A DNA stretch of 64,000 nucleotides from CAWCBG01 sp963793845 (lineage in GTDB: Bacteria; Acidobacteriota; Terriglobia; Terriglobales; Acidobacteriaceae): contig CAWCBG010000014.1 of the NCBI GenBank assembly GCA_963793845.1, positions 868,001-932,000 of the forward strand, written 5' to 3'. The translations under genes were made by a program, and so were the position numbers. Positions 46,083 to 54,863 of the stretch are shown here, one piece after another (within the stretch, counting starts at the first letter, position 1; each line of letters opens with the position of its first letter). The notes below the pieces were generated by a model. The model saw only the letters and a program-made list of their open reading frames with translations. It was not told the DNA's origin and did no database searches.

Positions 46083-46116
46083 CAGGGGCATCGCCCGAGC
46101 CAAAAGGATCTGACGA
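46083..46116. repeat. 34-bp dispersed repeat, copy 2
   Basis: Matches 44312-44345 with one mismatch. It lies just past the stop of the nucleotidyltransferase gene. Confidence 0.6.
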
Positions 46117-46128
46117 TGATCGCGATCG

Positions 46129-47208
46129 CTACCAGATTCCCTTGTCGCTGCCGGTGATTCTATAGGCCACGGCCGCAGCCGAGGCCAGATAAGGCAGAAG
46201 TGACAACCGCAGGGTCGCCGGAACGTCGCCACGCAGCGCGGTGCTGGTGACCTGGCGGGTGTAAAGATCGGCCCCATTGGGCATGACGGGAACGCGCAGA
46301 AACTTGCCGCGCACCGTGATGACCTCGCCGCCAAAACGAGCAGCGGCGACCACCTGCGGGGGCAGCGGCGGGGCCGAGCCGCGATACTCACGCACGTAGT
46401 CACAGACAATCTTCAAATATGTGGCGACGCCGGGCCAGATGCCGCCGAAGTCAGAGACGCGCTGCAATTCCGCAAAGTCTAACGTGCCCGATTCGAGCAA
46501 TTCGGCGGTGTTCACGATGTCGCAGACGCGGAAGTAGAAGTGCCGGTACATCCGCTGCAACGTCGCCACGATAACGCGCTCTTCCGGAGCGGGCACCAGG
46601 AATGTCATGCCGTTGAGCGTTTTCTGCACTCGGCGGCTGACAAAGCGCTTTGCCAGGTCGGTATGCTCGCCCGTCTGGCCCAGCCGCTTGGCGTGGACTT
46701 CGACCGACTCAGGCAGGCCGGGAATGGCGAAGTTCCACTTGTTCGCCAGACGGTCGCCCCAACTGCGGGGCTCGATGCGAGCGCCCAGGCGGCCCTGCAT
46801 GATCTTGCAGACCTGGTGCTCATCGGCTGTGGTGTAAAGGTCGAGATCGTTGCCGAGATCGGGCCAATGGTCGAGCGACTTCATCACCGTGACCGCGCAG
46901 CCCGCGGTCTCCAGCTCAGCACATATCTTCTGCAGGAAGCTGAGCGCATTATCGATGCGCAGCCTCTCCCGCGCAACCACACCGTTGGCCCATTCGGCCA
47001 GCTCGCGGTCCGCGCTAGCCTGCTTGGCCACGACGCTGAAGGCGCGAATCACTACATGGTTGGAGTCGGCCAGCGCCACCAGTTGGTCGCGCTGCTCGGC
47101 TGCCAATCCGGCGACGTAGCGGACCGAAGGCTCGGCGTTGGCGGGGTCGAGGGTTAGCTGGGAAAGGGCGTGAATCTCCACGGTTCTGGTCGTCTGGGAA
47201 GCTGCCAT
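46129..47208 (-). CDS. Nucleotidyltransferase-fold family protein
   Basis: A 359-residue soluble protein, taking ATG 47208 (MAASQTTRTVEIHALSQ) since upstream residues look non-coding. The middle carries the minimal nucleotidyltransferase motif: VTVMKSLDHWPDLGNDLDLYTT, where NDLDLY supplies the paired Asp residues. A helical C-terminal half follows (MYRHFYFRVCDIVNTAELLESG). This matches the uncharacterised nucleotidyltransferase group often annotated NTP_transf_5. The substrate is not known, and no partner gene is adjacent. Confidence 0.65.
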   Translation of the reverse strand: MAASQTTRTVEIHALSQLTLDPANAEPSVRYVAGLAAEQRDQLVALADSNHVVIRAFSVVAKQASADRELAEWANGVVARERLRIDNALSFLQKICAELETAGCAVTVMKSLDHWPDLGNDLDLYTTADEHQVCKIMQGRLGARIEPRSWGDRLANKWNFAIPGLPESVEVHAKRLGQTGEHTDLAKRFVSRRVQKTLNGMTFLVPAPEERVIVATLQRMYRHFYFRVCDIVNTAELLESGTLDFAELQRVSDFGGIWPGVATYLKIVCDYVREYRGSAPPLPPQVVAAARFGGEVITVRGKFLRVPVMPNGADLYTRQVTSTALRGDVPATLRLSLLPYLASAAAVAYRITGSDKGIW

Positions 47209-47455
47209 GGTTTGAATAAGTCCTTGAAAAGTCGGTTCCGAGGCGAACGGTCCTCTGCTGTCCTGTGAAAATTGGATGAAAGCTGGGGCCCGGGAGTTGG
47301 ATGCGGAGGAAGTACTCACCACGGAGGGCACGGAGGGCTGGAGACGACGGGTAGAAAAAGGCAATGGGGACGAGACCCATGCTCGGAGCCGCGATAAAGT
47401 AGTCTCGCTCTGCGAGACGGAATGTGATAGCCCACCGCTTCAGCGGTGGGAAGGC

Positions 47456-47869
47456 TTAGCGCTGGCTCTTGCGCTCATTCATGGCGATGCGCGCCTTCAC
47501 CATTTTTTTTACCAGCGTCGCCGGCAAGGGCTTGTCCAGCGGGAAGTGTAGTGTTCCCTTGGATACCCGGTAGGGCTTGAGCTCGTCTTTAAGCTCGTCA
47601 AGGATGGCGGAGCCCATGGGGAAGAAGCTGCAATGATCTTTAAACGCGGCATACGCCACCAGTCCACCTTTGTATTTGAAGGCCGGAATGCCATAGCTGA
47701 TGGCCTCGGTGGCTTCGGCGGGTACTACCGACCGAATGGTCGCGCGAATCTTGTTCAATGTACTGCGACCCGGCTCGGGGACGGCGGCAAGATATTTGTC
47801 CACGTCGGCGGCTGAACTGGCTTTGACTTTCGCTGCGGAACCGCGCATGCTAACGCTCTTCTTCTTCAT
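47456..47869 (-). CDS. DUF1801 / YdhG-like protein
   Basis: A 137-residue protein taking the start MKKKSVSM at 47869. It shows the DUF1801 pattern: VDKYLAAVPEPGRSTLNKIRATIRSVVP, then AISYGIPAFKY, AYAAFKDHCSFFPMG and a C-terminal KGTLHFPLDKPLPATLVKKMVKARI. Some relatives (Fra/YdhG type) are proposed iron chaperones, but the family is poorly understood. Confidence 0.8.
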   Translation of the reverse strand: MKKKSVSMRGSAAKVKASSAADVDKYLAAVPEPGRSTLNKIRATIRSVVPAEATEAISYGIPAFKYKGGLVAYAAFKDHCSFFPMGSAILDELKDELKPYRVSKGTLHFPLDKPLPATLVKKMVKARIAMNERKSQR

Positions 47870-48073
47870 GCCTGACAAGCTCCACGAAGGCTCTCTCACT
47901 TCAACTTCTGGCGCACAGACTACCATTGCCTTCGTCGCCGGTCACGCCCTGATCTGTAGCACCGGCCTCGATGGTTTGGTCGCATCAGCCTTGAGCTAGA
48001 CGCCTCAAGCCCTATAATCATCGTTTGTCCAAGCAAATCCCGTTCGCGGCCAGGGCCGCGGAAGCGAGGCCAG

Positions 48074-49643
48074 TTGGCTTATCAGGACCTGAGGGAATGG
48101 ATCTCCGCGCTCGATAAGGCGGGAGAGCTGAAGCGCATCAAGGCCGAGGCCGATCCCATACTGGAGATCGCCGAGATCACCGACCGCGCCTCCAAGTGGG
48201 GACCGCGCGGCAAGCACGGGCCGGGCGGCCCGGCGCTGCTGTTTGAGAACGTCAAAGGACATCCCGGCGCCAAGGTACTGATCAACCAGTTCGGCTCGGA
48301 GCGCCGCATGCAGATGGCGCTGGAGGTCGATTCGCTCGACGAGATTGCCGGCCGCATCAAGGCGTTCATGGACGTGAAGTCGCCGCAAGGGCTGTTCGAC
48401 AAGATCAAGATGCTGCCCATGTTGGCCGATCTGGGAAAATTCTTTCCTGAAGGAAGTCTCAAGCGGGCCGTGCAAGGAAGTGATTCGGCGCGGCAACTTT
48501 TCGCTGCTGGAATTTCCTATCCTGCAGTGCTGGCCGCTGGATGGTGGACGTTTCATCACGCTGCCATCGGTGATCACGCGCGACCCCAAGACCGGCAAGC
48601 GCAACGTCGGCACCTATCGCATGCACGTCTACGACGCGCGCACCGCCGGCATGCACTGGCAACGCCAGAAGCAGGGCGCGGAGCACTATCGCGAGCAGAT
48701 GCGGCGCATGGCCGCTAAAGGCGAGGCGCAGCCCGTCACCGCGGCGCTCGACATGATGGCGCGCTCCGGCGGAGGCTCGCGAGTCGCCGAAGGGAAACAG
48801 GTTGCCGGTCGCATGGACGTAGCGGTCGCAATCGGTACCGATCCCGCGATGATGTTTTCGTCAATCGTGCCTGCGCCGCCCGACGTGGAGGAGTTCATCA
48901 TTGCGGGTTTTCTTCGTCAGAAGCCGGTTGAACTGGTGAAGTGCGAGACCGTCGATCTCGAAGTGCCGGCGTCGTCCGAGATCGTGCTCGAAGGCTACGT
49001 GCAACTCGACGAGTTGCGCATGGAAGGCCCCTTCGGCGATCACACCGGCTTTTACACGCCGGAGGATCTCTACCCCGTGTTTCACGTCACCTGCGTCACC
49101 CATCGCAAGAATCCCATCTACTCGACGACCATCGTGGGCAAGCCGCCGATGGAGGATGCCTGGATGGGCAAGGCGGTCGAGCGCATCTTCCTGCCGCTGA
49201 TGAAGCTGACCATTCCCGAGATTGTCGATGTGAACCTACCGATCGAAGGTGTCTTCCACAACCTGATGATCGTGTCGATCAGGAAGTCTTATCCCGGGCA
49301 GGCGCGCAAGGTGATGAACGGCATCTGGTCGCTGGGGCAGGCCATGTCGACCAAGTGCATTCTCGTCGTCGACGAGGACGTGAATGTGCAGGATATCGGC
49401 GACGTCACGCTGAAGGTGCTGAACAACATCGATCCTGAGCGCGATATCCAGTTCACACTGGGTCCGGTGGATTCGCTGGACCACGCCTCGCGGCTGCCCG
49501 ACTTCGGGTCGAAGATGGGCGTCGACGCCACTCGCAAATGGCCGACCGAAGGATTCACGCGGCCCTGGCCCGACGAGATCCGCATGGACGAGAAGACCAA
49601 GGCCCAAGTGACGAAGCGCTGGAGGGAGTTTGGGCTGGAGTAG
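48074..49643 (+). CDS. UbiD-family decarboxylase, one frameshift
   Basis: Prenylated-FMN-dependent decarboxylase of the UbiD superfamily, involved in ubiquinone/menaquinone or aromatic-acid metabolism. The TTG start gives MAYQDLREWISALDKAGELKRI. Near 48446 an extra base breaks the frame: the first frame ends LADLGKFFP and the adjacent one goes on KEVSSGPCKEVIRRGNFSLLEFP. Downstream ITRDPKTGKRNVGTYRMHVYD (cofactor/metal region) and EGPFGDHTGFY are intact, giving about 520 residues, the normal length. The UbiX flavin prenyltransferase is not in this window. Which quinone step it serves cannot be decided. Confidence 0.85.
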
Positions 49644-49799
49644 CGAGGCAGGGGTCAGTGGATGGTGGATAGTGGTCAGTGCTGAATGTTCAGCGTACGC
49701 CTCATGTCATGGCTTAGCGTTCAGGGTTTGTCTTGCTCAACTACAATCCAGCGCGGAGCGCAAGGAGCCGCCTTGAGCCCTGGGTGTGAGGCATCTAGA

Positions 49800-50054
49800 T
49801 CAGCCGGTTTTCTTCAGTTCTTCGCGGATCACGCGGCGAAGAGTTGCCTCAAGCGGCTCATGCGCACGTCGAAGGTGCTGGCGCAGGGCATCATTGATCA
49901 GGCTCTGGTAGTTGCCTCCTCCGGCACGATCCACCTGCTCGCGAAACCAGGCGAGGATATCGTCATCGAGCCGAATCGTGATTCTGGTCTTACCCTTTGG
50001 AACAGGCACCACGGGCCCTCGTCTGGCCTTGGCAAAATCGTATTCACGTTTCAT
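49800..50054 (-). CDS. brnA: BrnA-family antitoxin
   Basis: An 84-residue antitoxin starting at ATG 50054 (MKREYDFAKARRGPVVPVPKG). The C-terminal part is a ribbon-helix-helix DNA-binding domain (ITIRLDDDILAWFREQVDRAGGGNYQSLINDALRQHL). The opening YDFAKARRGPVV is the BrnA hallmark that grips the toxin. It overlaps brnT by 4 bases in the usual toxin-first order. It should neutralise BrnT and repress the shared promoter. Confidence 0.9.
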   Translation of the reverse strand: MKREYDFAKARRGPVVPVPKGKTRITIRLDDDILAWFREQVDRAGGGNYQSLINDALRQHLRRAHEPLEATLRRVIREELKKTG

Positions 50055-50323
50055 CGCTTTCCCTCGTATTGCCGTCGTTCGAGTGGAGTCGCCGGTCGCG
50101 CCGAAATCAGACGGATCGTATCGCCGCACCACGTATATACCACCACCAAAATCCTGCCCATCGCGTCAGTTCCCAGGGTGAGCCATCGCTCCTCCTCCTC
50201 GGTACCACTGTCACGGACGGTCAGCGCAGACTCGTCTTCGAGAACCGTGACAGCGTCCGCGAAACGAATTCCGTGTTTCACCAGGTTCGTCGCGGATTTG
50301 CGCGAGTCCCACTCGAATTCCAC
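50051..50323 (-). CDS. brnT: BrnT-family ribonuclease toxin
   Basis: A 90-residue toxin of the RelE-like fold, starting at GTG 50323. The sequence follows the family closely: FEWDSRKSATNLVKHGIRFADA, EERWLTLGTDAMGRILVVVYTW, and IRLISARPATPLERRQYEG, whose Arg and His/Tyr residues are thought to cut RNA. A strong promoter overlaps the start so closely that the transcript may be leaderless. Intact and likely active. Confidence 0.92.
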   Translation of the reverse strand: MEFEWDSRKSATNLVKHGIRFADAVTVLEDESALTVRDSGTEEEERWLTLGTDAMGRILVVVYTWCGDTIRLISARPATPLERRQYEGKR

Positions 50324-50328
50324 CGCCC

Positions 50329-50357
50329 AGTATATGTACAGCTGTACACGGAGTCAA
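50329..50357 (-). promoter_or_regulatory. brnTA promoter with palindromic operator in the spacer
   Basis: On the minus strand: TTGACT (50357-50352), a 17-base spacer and TATACT (50334-50329), a near-consensus sigma70 promoter. The spacer holds the perfect 14-bp palindrome TGTACAGCTGTACA (50348-50335). Binding of BrnA/BrnTA there would block polymerase. The predicted transcription start is at or next to the GTG start codon. Confidence 0.75.
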
Positions 50358-50432
50358 TGGCGCAAGTAGCGTCCACCATGAGTTGTGAGGCAAGTTGCAA
50401 TGGCCGCCGTATGGCTGAAGGGGGCCATTCCT

Positions 50433-50448
50433 TGTGACGCAAATCACA
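50433..50448. promoter_or_regulatory. CRP/FNR-family binding site upstream of the haem operon
   Basis: TGTGACGCAAATCACA is an exact match to the CRP consensus TGTGA-N6-TCACA. A TATACT (50491-50496) without a clear -35 box follows. With a transcription start near 50503 the site would be centred at about -62, the classical class I activator position. It could also serve the divergent brnTA promoter, 76 bases away. Confidence 0.6.
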
Positions 50449-50538
50449 CCCGGATGTGACTAGTGCACTCGGTCTGGCGCAGCCTCCCTTTATACTGGGT
50501 CTTAGAGAAACCGGCGTGAGGTAGACACGTATGGTTTT

Positions 50539-51360
50539 GTGGGGTTTATGCCGTTAATCTGGCTTCGAGTCGCGGTGGCTTGCTATGGCGTGGGGCTGCT
50601 CTATTCGCTCCTGCTGCTGAGCAAGAAAGGTAACCTGCTGGCCAAGGTGGTGGAGCCCGCCGTCGGACTGGGGCTGATTTTTCACTTTGTGTCGCTGGTC
50701 GAGTCCACCATCTTGATCGGTCATCTTTCGCTTGCTTCCATTCAGTATTCTGAATCGATTCTGGCCTTCCTGGCGATGGTGGTGTTCTTCGTCTTTTTTG
50801 TCGGCTACCGTACCATTTCGCCAGGCATCGTCATATTTCCTTTGGTTTTCGTTCTGACTTTCGCTTCGGCGATTGGTCAGAAGCCCGTGGCTTTCGCCTC
50901 GCCGTTTATGCGCAGCGGTTGGATCTTCGTCCACGTGGTTCTGATTTTCACCGGCTATGCCGGACTATTCCTGAGCTGCGGCGCCAGCCTGTTGTACCTG
51001 GTGCAGGAACGCGCGCTGAAGACCAAGAGCAACACCGAGCTGCTGAACTGGCTGCCGCCATTGCAGACCATCGACGAGATCGGCTATCGTTCGCTGCTAT
51101 TCGGCTTCCCCTTCATGACGCTGGGACTGATCGCCGGGACCGTGCTGGCGATCGAGAAGTACGGGCCGCTTTTCTTTTACGATCCGAAGATTCTGCTGTC
51201 GTTTGTGATGTGGGGCGTGTACATGCTGTTGCTGTACACCCGCTGGAGTTCGGGGTGGCGCGGACGCCGCGCGGCCTTTCTGGCGACGTTTGCGTTCGTT
51301 ATTGCCTTGGGAGTCTGGGCGGCTAACAGTTTGAGCCGTACCCACAGGTTTCTTTCATGA
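50539..51360 (+). CDS. CcsA/HemX-like cytochrome c assembly membrane protein
   Basis: A 273-residue integral membrane protein with about eight helices, of the cytochrome c assembly (CcsA/ResC/HemX) family. Features include GWIFVHVVLIFTGYAGLFLSCGASLLYLVQE and a late WSSGWRGRRAA loop. The gene directly precedes hemA and overlaps it by 4 bases, the arrangement of hemX-hemA in many bacteria, where HemX modulates HemA level or haem handling. Start GTG 50539 or ATG 50548. Confidence 0.85.
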   Translation: MGFMPLIWLRVAVACYGVGLLYSLLLLSKKGNLLAKVVEPAVGLGLIFHFVSLVESTILIGHLSLASIQYSESILAFLAMVVFFVFFVGYRTISPGIVIFPLVFVLTFASAIGQKPVAFASPFMRSGWIFVHVVLIFTGYAGLFLSCGASLLYLVQERALKTKSNTELLNWLPPLQTIDEIGYRSLLFGFPFMTLGLIAGTVLAIEKYGPLFFYDPKILLSFVMWGVYMLLLYTRWSSGWRGRRAAFLATFAFVIALGVWAANSLSRTHRFLS

Positions 51361-52679
51361 ACTACGTCGTCATCGGCGTGAATCACCAGACCGCGCCAGT
51401 TCAGGTGCGGGAGCAGTTCGCCATTTCCGAGGCTCGCCTGCCGGAAGCGACGAAGTGTCTGGCGACCTATGCCGGTGTCGAGGAAGCGATGATCGTTTCC
51501 ACCTGCAACCGGGTGGAAATGATCGCGCGCACCACGAATGGAACGGCCGACCTGTCGGGATTTCTAAGGCAGTTGTACGGCTTCGATCCTGCGCCTTATC
51601 GCCAGTACCTGTATGAGCATCGCGATCGCGATGCGGTGCGGCATGTGTTTCGCGTGGCTTCGAGCCTCGACTCGATGGTCGTTGGCGAGCCGCAAATCCT
51701 GGGCCAGGTGAAAGAGGCTTATGCAACGGCGCGCGCCGTGGGAGCGGTGAACTCGCAGCTCGATGCCCTGATGACGCGGGCGTTCGCGGTCGCCAAACGC
51801 GTACGCACCGAGACCGCAGTCGCGACGTCAGCGGTATCGGTCGCGTCGGTGGCGGTCGATCTCGCGAAGAAGATATTTGGCAGTCTGCAGGGCAAGAGCG
51901 TCTTCCTGGTGGGAGCAGGGAAGATGTGCGAGCTCTCCGGACGCCACATGCTGGCCCACGGGGTCAGCAAGGTGTACGTCGCCAATCGCACCTACGAGCG
52001 CGGCGTGGCGCTGGCGAAGAAGTTCAACGGTGAAGCCATTGCCTTCGAGCAGCTCTACGATTATGCCGATAAAGCCGACATCGTGATCACGTCAACCGGC
52101 GCGCCGCACACCATCTTCCGCAAAGAGCATGGCGAGAAGTTTCTGAGCCGCCGCCGCAACCGTCCCATGTTCTTCATCGATATCGCGGTGCCACGCGACA
52201 TCGATCCGGAGATGAACAAGCTGGACGGCATCTTCGTTTACGACATCGACGACCTGCAGCAGGTGGTTTCGTCACACGTCGCGGACCGCCGGGTCGAGGC
52301 CGACCGCGCCGAGGCCATCGTGCAGCTTGAGGTGGATAAATTTCAGGCGCGGCTGCAGACGCTCGACGTGGTTCCCACCATCGTTTCGTTGCAGGAGCAC
52401 CTTGAGACTGTCCGCCAGGCCGAGATCGACCGCGTGCGCGGACGGCTGGGCAGCCTGACGCCCGAGCAGGAAATGGCGGTCGAGGCACTGACCCGCGGCA
52501 TCGTCAACAAGATCATGCACACACCTATCACCACGCTGAAGAGCGCTGCCCGCGAATCGGCGGAAGCCACGACTGTCATCGATCTGGTGCGCAAGCTGTT
52601 TGGATTGCGCGATGCGCGAAAGGCCGCCGAGGACGAATCGAACGCAGCCGTCGCCGGCAAGACAGGAGTGCGACGCTGA
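51357..52679 (+). CDS. hemA: Glutamyl-tRNA reductase
   Basis: A 440-residue enzyme that reduces glutamyl-tRNA to glutamate-1-semialdehyde in the C5 route to haem. GVNHQTAPVQVREQFA opens the catalytic domain. The nucleophile Cys is in STCNRVEM (about residue 50), and the NADPH domain has VFLVGAGKMCELSGRHM. The C-terminal dimerisation helices are complete. It overlaps hemX-like upstream (ATGA) and hemC downstream (TGATG). Confidence 0.95.
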   Translation: MNYVVIGVNHQTAPVQVREQFAISEARLPEATKCLATYAGVEEAMIVSTCNRVEMIARTTNGTADLSGFLRQLYGFDPAPYRQYLYEHRDRDAVRHVFRVASSLDSMVVGEPQILGQVKEAYATARAVGAVNSQLDALMTRAFAVAKRVRTETAVATSAVSVASVAVDLAKKIFGSLQGKSVFLVGAGKMCELSGRHMLAHGVSKVYVANRTYERGVALAKKFNGEAIAFEQLYDYADKADIVITSTGAPHTIFRKEHGEKFLSRRRNRPMFFIDIAVPRDIDPEMNKLDGIFVYDIDDLQQVVSSHVADRRVEADRAEAIVQLEVDKFQARLQTLDVVPTIVSLQEHLETVRQAEIDRVRGRLGSLTPEQEMAVEALTRGIVNKIMHTPITTLKSAARESAEATTVIDLVRKLFGLRDARKAAEDESNAAVAGKTGVRR

Positions 52680-53618
52680 TGGCACGTTTGAGAATCGGTT
52701 CCCGGGGATCGCAATTGGCTCTCTGGCAGGCCCACCACATCACGACGCTATTGCAGGAGCGCGGCCACGAAGTCGAATTGGAGATCATCAAGACCACTGG
52801 CGACAAGATCACCGATGTGGCCCTGGCGAAGGTCGGCACCAAGGGCATGTTCACCAAGGAGATCGAGGAAGCGCTGGCGGAAGGCCGCGTCGATCTCGCG
52901 GTGCACAGCCTCAAAGACCTGCCGACCGAGTTGCCGCCGGGGTTTGAGCTGGTCGCCATCACCACGCGGGTCAATCCTCGCGACGTTTTTCTGTCGGTGA
53001 AGTTCGACAGCCTGAAGGCGCTGCCGCAAGGCGCGCGCGTAGGAACCAGCAGTTTGCGCAGGCAGGCTCAGTTGAAGGTTGCGCGGCCCGATCTGGATGT
53101 CCATCCCCTGCGCGGCAACGTGGATACACGCGTGCGCAAGCTGGAAGCCGGTGAGTACGACGCGATCATTCTGGCGGCAGCCGGGCTCACGCGACTGGGC
53201 AAGACGCAACACATCAAGGAATACCTGTCGGAAGAGTTCATGTGTCCGGCGGCAGGTCAGGGCGCGTTGGGCATCGAGATTCGCGAAGGCGATGTGGCGA
53301 TCCGGCAACATCTCGAATTTTTAAACGATGCTGCGGCGCGGGCGACCACCACCTGCGAACGGGCGCTGCTGAACAAGCTGGGCGGCGGATGCCAGGTCCC
53401 CATCGGCGCCTTCGCCGAAATGAAGGAGGGCGTACTGTACCTGACGGGCGTAGTGGCGCGTCCCGATGGCTCAGAGATTCTGCGCGAGCAGCAGACAGGC
53501 GACGATCCCGTTGCGTTAGGTGAGTCTGTCGGTGAACACTTTGTTGCGGCGCGGCGCAAGCAAGATTCTCGAAGATGTTTATGGCGAGACACAGGCGCCG
53601 GTGCCGGTGCAGCCGTAA
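52679..53618 (+). CDS. hemC: Hydroxymethylbilane synthase, frameshift near the C-terminus
   Basis: Builds the linear tetrapyrrole from four porphobilinogens. Landmarks are RIGSRGSQLALWQA at the start, GTSSLRRQAQLK in the middle and GGGCQVPIGAFAE with the dipyrromethane-binding Cys. The reading frame runs on to 53647 with a poor tail. One frame over, from about 53535, the sequence reads LLRRGASKILEDVYGETQAPVPVQP and stops at 53618, the natural family ending. A one-base indel at about 53530-53540 is therefore inferred; only the last 27 residues are affected. Confidence 0.93.
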
Positions 53619-53762
53619 ATGGATTCACCGATACGTTGTCATCCTGAGCGCAGGCGTCGGCGATTTTGCGACGCCGGAGTCGAAGTTGAGGCGATTCGGC
53701 GGCGTTCGAGCCGCCGGCCGAAATCCTGAGCGAGCGAAGCGAGTCGAAGGAAACCTGATACT

Positions 53763-54605
53763 TTGGCAAAAACGTCCGCGCGAATCCCCCCAAACAAGAA
53801 TTCCCCCTCGCCGGATGCCGCGTGCTGGTTTCGCGCGCGAAGAAGCAGGCGGGCGCGCTGTCGTCAACGTTGCGCGAGTTGGGTTGCCAAGTCCTCGAGA
53901 TCCCTTTCATCGAGATTCGCAAGCCCCGCTCCTTCCAGCCGCTGGATACCGCTTTGCGGAACCTTGCAAGCTACGACTGGCTGATCCTGACCAGTGTCAA
54001 CGGCGTTGAAGCGATGTTCGAGCGGATGAGAAAGAAGCGGCTTGGAACGGAGCCGCTGGCCCGTCTCAAGATTGCGGCTATCGGTCCGGCCACCAAAGCT
54101 GCTATCGAGAAACAGGGGTTGCGCGTTACGGTTACGCCGAAAGAATATGTCGCCGAGTCGGTGGTCGATTCGTTGCGCAAGCGCGTGAGTGAGAAGCGGG
54201 TGCTCCTGGTGCGGGCCAAAGTTGCTCGGGATGTTATTCCCCGCGAGTTGCGTAAGGCTGGAGCCTTATGTCGATGTTGTCGAAGCCTACGAGACGGTTG
54301 TGCCCGCGTCCTCGAAGCACCGATTACAGGCGGCGCTGGCGGGCAAGCATAAGCCGCACGCGATCACCTTCACCAGTTCATCCACGGTAAAAAACTTCGT
54401 AGGGTTGATGGGACTGCGCGACGCGCGGACGGCGCTGAGGAAATCTACGCCGCATCATGGCGTGCATAGCGCGTCGATTGGCCCGGTCACCTCGACGACT
54501 CTGCGCGAGTTTGGATTACCCGTCGATATCGAGGCGAAAGAGTACACCATCCCGGGGCTGGTGCAGGCGATCGTGAAGTTTAAACGGCCCGTTGCGAAGC
54601 CTTAG
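53763..54605 (+). CDS. hemD: Uroporphyrinogen-III synthase, two frameshifts
   Basis: Closes and inverts ring D of the tetrapyrrole. The proposed start is TTG 53763 (MAKTSARIPP). A C6 run near 53793 loses the frame, and the adjacent frame carries on KQEFPLAGCRVLVSRAKKQAG. A second break near 54268 joins RELRKAGA to YVDVVEAYETVVP in another frame. The domain II motif ITFTSSSTVKNFVGL is intact. Restored length is about 280 residues, as expected. It is the last gene of the haem operon. The 144-base gap after hemC contains an intergenic repeat near 53730. Confidence 0.85.
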
Positions 54606-54654
54606 TGCCAGCCATCCCATGCCTCCACTCCGCTGCAATGCCAGGATCATCGTG

Positions 54655-54805
54655 TCATCCCGACTGAGGAACGTCCACCGCAGGTGGAGGTTCCGAGCGG
54701 AGGGACCTGCAGTGCCCCGGCGGTTCAACCGCGCTGACTTTCGCGCAGGAACCAACCAACAGCAGGTTCCTCCACTCCGGGCTCACGCCCTCCGGTCGGA
54801 ATGAC
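54655..54805. repeat. REP-like region after hemD, shares a block with 1396-1437
   Basis: The block from AGCAGGTTCCTCCAC (54761-54775) to CGGTCGGAATGAC (to 54805) repeats the right half of the element at 1329-1446, with a variable middle. Its left part also has a short inverted word, CCACCGCAGGTGG. It lies between convergent hemD and the S9 peptidase. Confidence 0.55.
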
Positions 54806-54863
54806 GGAGAAAAATGATTGCGCGAACGGCTAAGAGCGAACAGCGAATCGCGTCCCTGGCGCC

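Noticed and set aside
49644..49799. Small gene between the UbiD-family gene and brnA
   Set aside because: No frame with start, ribosome-binding site and plausible composition; only short repetitive GGATGGTGGATAGTGG-like words are present.
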